A DNA stretch of 22,500 nt from contig JAHBMJ010003737.1 of assembly GCA_018398765.1 (NCBI GenBank), positions 1-22,500 of the forward strand, given 5' to 3'. Positions 20,101-22,500 of this stretch are shown here, piece by piece. A program made the translations under genes and the position numbers. Every line of letters starts with the position of its first letter. Within the stretch, counting starts at the first letter, position 1. The stretch is from Chromera velia. Taxonomy: Eukaryota > Sar > Chromeraceae. The notes beneath the pieces were generated by a model. It ran no database searches, was not told the DNA's origin, and worked only from the letters and a program-made list of their open reading frames with translations.

Positions 20101-20179
20101 CAGCCGGTCTCTTTCTGCCTGGCAAGCAAGCAAGCATGTGCCAGAGTGCGAGTGCGTGGAGAAAAGAGGACTCGCGTGA
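16422..20179 (+). CDS. Double F-box, six-blade kelch-repeat protein (SCF ubiquitin-ligase adaptor-like)
   Basis: Four exons: 16422-16887, 17181-17791, 18142-18931 and 19244-20179; phases 0, 2 and 0, with acceptors TGCAG or TTGCAG. About 930 codons, stop TGA/TAA-type codon at 20177-20179. N-terminus: F-box-like motif at 16482-16595 (MPPEVFYLFWEFLSERDA ... RKRVLEL) and a second copy at 16627-16743 (VPQELADFFWQFLSERDA ... KERVQQL). Then kelch blades: about 17190-17550 (ALICGGTL, EVWSAAF), 17620-17735 (RLIVFGQ), 18143-18370 (WKMSRAQGVVPSKRHSY, VVAIMGGW), 18626-18755 (RVDHSFTSVGSRFFLYGG, DDLWIFSRD), 19672-19866 (PGPRCLHSCATVGPRLFIFGG, LSDLFCLDTQTLLWSQ) and 19950-20065 (PRFGASLCHDGRDGLWIFGG, NDFFHLQLG). 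F-box proteins bind SKP1 in SCF ligases, and the kelch propeller usually binds the substrate. Long low-complexity inserts separate blades: poly-Ala (17470s), a Glu/Lys/Gly-rich run at 18380-18545 and a Ser/Ala/Pro-rich run at 19270-19420. The two F-boxes are in different frames (T-run 16597-16601), so the N-terminus may be an assembly indel, a mutation, or start at a later codon. Confidence 0.78.
16482..16743 (+). repeat. Tandem duplication of the F-box module
   Basis: The two modules share the core FW-FLSERDA and similar spacing: LLSE, about 5-10 residues, P-P/Q-E, then FW(E/Q)FLSERDA, then a basic (K/R)ERV or KRV segment followed by LxL. At DNA level CAGTTCCTCTCTGAGCGAGACGCCTG (shown in pieces: TTCCTCTCTGA, GAGACGCCTG) matches GAGTTCCTCTCTGAAAGAGACGCCTG. 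The second copy also has LLSE before it, so the duplicated unit is about 145 bases. Confidence 0.75.
17118..17160. repeat. (CT)n microsatellite in the pyrimidine tract of intron 1
   Basis: About 43 bases of CT repeat immediately upstream of the acceptor GTGCCTGCAG that ends at 17180. It forms an extended polypyrimidine tract of the first intron of the F-box/kelch gene. Confidence 0.9.
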
Positions 20180-20465
20180 CATGACTGAACTTCTCGTTTC
20201 TTCACGCAGACTGATTGGCAATGTATGTCAACTTTTGTGAGTTCCGAAGAAAGTTTCTTGGAAGTAAGAAGAGAAAGGCGACGCAAAGAGAAAACCGATA
20301 CGACCACACAGCTGCACAGCGATTTCTTCCATGCATCTGCAGCTCGCTTCTTTCGGAAAGGAGGTGTCGTGGTTGAGCTCCGTCTGTTTGCCGGTCTTTT
20401 TCTGCCGCCCAGCTGACAAGCGTGTGTCGCAGCGCGAGTGCGTGGGGAAAAGAGGGCGGCGTGAC
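20042..20465 (+). repeat. Diverged tandem duplication of the kelch gene's 3' end
   Basis: Copy 1 is 20042-20182 (last blade strand, CATCTGCAGCTTGG ... CGAGTGCGTGGAGAAAAGAG ... GCGTGAC) and spans the stop codon. Copy 2 is 20321-20465 (GATTTCTTCC, CATCTGCAGCTCG, GCCGGTCTTTTTCTGCC, CGAGTGCGTGGGGAAAAGAG, GGCGTGAC). They share landmarks in the same order with many substitutions and small indels. Copy 2 has no clear open frame joined to the gene, so it looks like a decayed partial duplicate or untranslated sequence. Confidence 0.65.
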
Positions 20466-22500
20466 GTACCTGCATGTTTTTGTCCATTGAATTTCATGCA
20501 GACCTCTTGGAGGAGAATGACGGAGGTGCTGAATGTTGTCATGCATGAATGCATCGTTGCGTCCATCCATCCTTGTTTCTTTCATTCAAGGCATGTCTGC
20601 GTTGAATCGATTTCTAGATCGATTTTCTCCTGCTTGAGACTTTCGGGTCCGTCTGGGGGATCGATCTATCCTACACTTCCTCTCTGTGCATGTTGGTTCG
20701 ATCGTGTCTTAGTTGTCTCAGAACTTGTCTGTTGGTCTAGCTGTTGGTGGGCTTCGCCAATATGCGATGCTGCATGGATGCATGCTGTGTCTTCAACCTA
20801 ACCTTTCTACGTGTGTTTTTAGTCTATCTTCGTCTCTTTGGCAGCGCCCAGGGTGCTGAACTCACCCGGGAGCCTTATACAAGTTATAATACAACTCAAT
20901 AACCACTGTGTTGTAAAGATCTGTAAAGCAGTATAGTAGCTCAATTTATGAATATTAGTCCTAGTATGACTCGCACTAATTTAAGTCTTTATACTACTGT
21001 ATTGTAGCCAGGGGTGTTGCTTTTGTTGCGTAGACGGATGGAAGACTAAGAGCTAGACTAAGAGTTAGGCGGACGTGCTAGGAACTGATCTTAAAAGCAG
21101 TTTCCCCCAGTCTTTATACAACTTTTAAATTAAGTTTGAATTATGCTAAAACCTACTAAAACCTAGGCTAAAACAAATGTTTACATCTAGGTTTAGATAA
21201 TATGTTTAGACCTTTTTCATATAGTAGCATTAAAGGTTTCTGTTAGACTTTTTAGGGAATCATATATTAGGGATTGTTTGTTTACAAACTTGGGGATCAT
21301 TAATAATCTTAGTAATAAACAAAAGTTTAAAGTTACTAGTAGTAAAGTTATAAAAATTAATAATAAAATTAGTTGCTTTATTGCGACTTTATTTAATAAT
21401 TAACTCTGAATTCAAAAGTTGAAGCAGAAATAAGATAAACGATGACAAATCATTAATGTAAGTGATTTGTCTAGTGATTTGCTAGATGATTTGTACCTTA
21501 AAAATATGTTTACAAGATTTAAGAGCTTGAGATAAAAGAAAATGACCAAATGATGGTCAAACGGAATGCAGAGCTAGATCTCCATGATGGTTGAACTACT
21601 TTATGAAATAGTCTGTCCGTCAAGGCAGAGTAGAACCAACAGCCGAAAAGCGTTCGATCAGCTAGTGCTGCACGAAGTGAATCGATCTGAACTGGCTGGT
21701 GCTGAATGCGCGCGGTATAAATCGTACAAAACCGAATGCGCGCGCGGCAATCCTATCCCAGCCAGCATGGCACTTCGGCACTGCGCGGCACAGCCTGCAC
21801 GCTCGGCCTACTGGGTCCAGAACCAAGCATAGATATGCGGCAGGCTGGTACCCTATACTTCAACTGAGATGTGATCGAGTGTGTATAAAAATTGTACTAC
21901 AAATTGTACTGTGTAATTTGTACATATTAGCATTAAAAACAGTGTTAAGCTGGTGCATGTTCAGCTAGGTAGCAGTGTTAAACTAGTAGATGTTAAGATA
22001 CAATTCATATTTCTAAAAGTAGTTTTCAAGAAATAGTGATTAGTAGTCAATCTATTAGTGATGAATCGTTTTGATATTATAGCATAGAATAGCAGTTAAA
22101 AATAATCAATGTGCAAACATGCTGTCGCACGGCCATTACATAGGAATTGGAAATTCATAATATATGAGATCTAAGATTTATCATTTATGTTCTAAGTTCC
22201 CGTGCCCAATCCCCAAGGGTCCACTTCGGGGCATCGACTTGCACCGTTCTGTAGTTTCAGCTTAAATATAAACTCAACTGATGAAAAAATGTTTTTACCA
22301 ATTTATTCATCCTCAGCAGACTGTGCTGATTTAGCTAGATCGATCGCGAGGTCCCACCACGACAGCTGCAAATCATATTCGATCAGAAACAAGCACCCGA
22401 AATTTGAGCCATGCAGAAGTGGATAACATCATTCAGGTATCGTCATCACGATGATTACATACGTCCACAGTATTTTTCCCTCGACTTGATCAATAGAAAT
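20466..22500. other. Gene-poor, mostly AT-rich flank
   Basis: No supported gene. 20466-20870 still has the composition of the gene flank. From about 20870 the DNA is AT-rich, with recurring short words (CTAAAACCTA, GATTTGT, TAGTAGTAAAG). An isolated GC-rich patch at 21690-21830 carries two direct copies of GAATGCGCGCG, at about 21705 and 21737. The overall look is degenerate repeat DNA, but I cannot assign an element family. Confidence 0.45.

Overview
This is a nuclear eukaryotic window. Its genes are broken into exons by introns with GT donors and long pyrimidine tracts ending in (T/C)GCAG. It also carries CT, GA and CA microsatellites, minisatellites, foldback sequence and AT-rich patches between GC-richer genes. 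The intron style, frequent GCATGC/TGCATGCA motifs and gene density suggest an alveolate of the chromerid/coccidian kind (Chromera-like is my best guess). No rRNA, tRNA or strong taxonomic marker is present to prove this.

Layout. 1-2593 holds no gene I can support: it has a 188-bp foldback element (692-879), a 36-bp-period minisatellite (about 1250-1980) and an AT-rich stretch. 2594 to about 7516 is a minus-strand gene of many short exons. Most adjacent exons join in compatible phase, but I recognise no protein family; its 5' end and two internal joins are unresolved. 7517-8103 is the divergent intergenic region. 8104-13487 is a five-exon plus-strand gene of about 1,383 codons: an alpha-solenoid-like trunk with an appendage-like C-terminal part, resembling the large subunits of vesicle-coat/adaptor complexes (TPLATE/adaptin/COPI type, tentative). 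13488-16421 is gene-poor, with a 215-bp candidate element with 13-bp perfect terminal inverted repeats and a 32-bp-period satellite flanked by imperfect inverted GC-rich arms. 16422-20179 is a four-exon F-box/kelch gene with two tandem F-box motifs and about six kelch blades; a one-base frame change separates the two F-boxes. Its 3' end is followed by a diverged tandem copy of itself (20321-20465). From about 20870 to the end the sequence is AT-rich and apparently non-coding.

Functionally the genes look independent: one orphan, one possible membrane-traffic coat subunit and one likely ubiquitin-ligase substrate adaptor. Splice models were built by eye from reading-frame continuity, phase and splice-site consensus, without transcript evidence.
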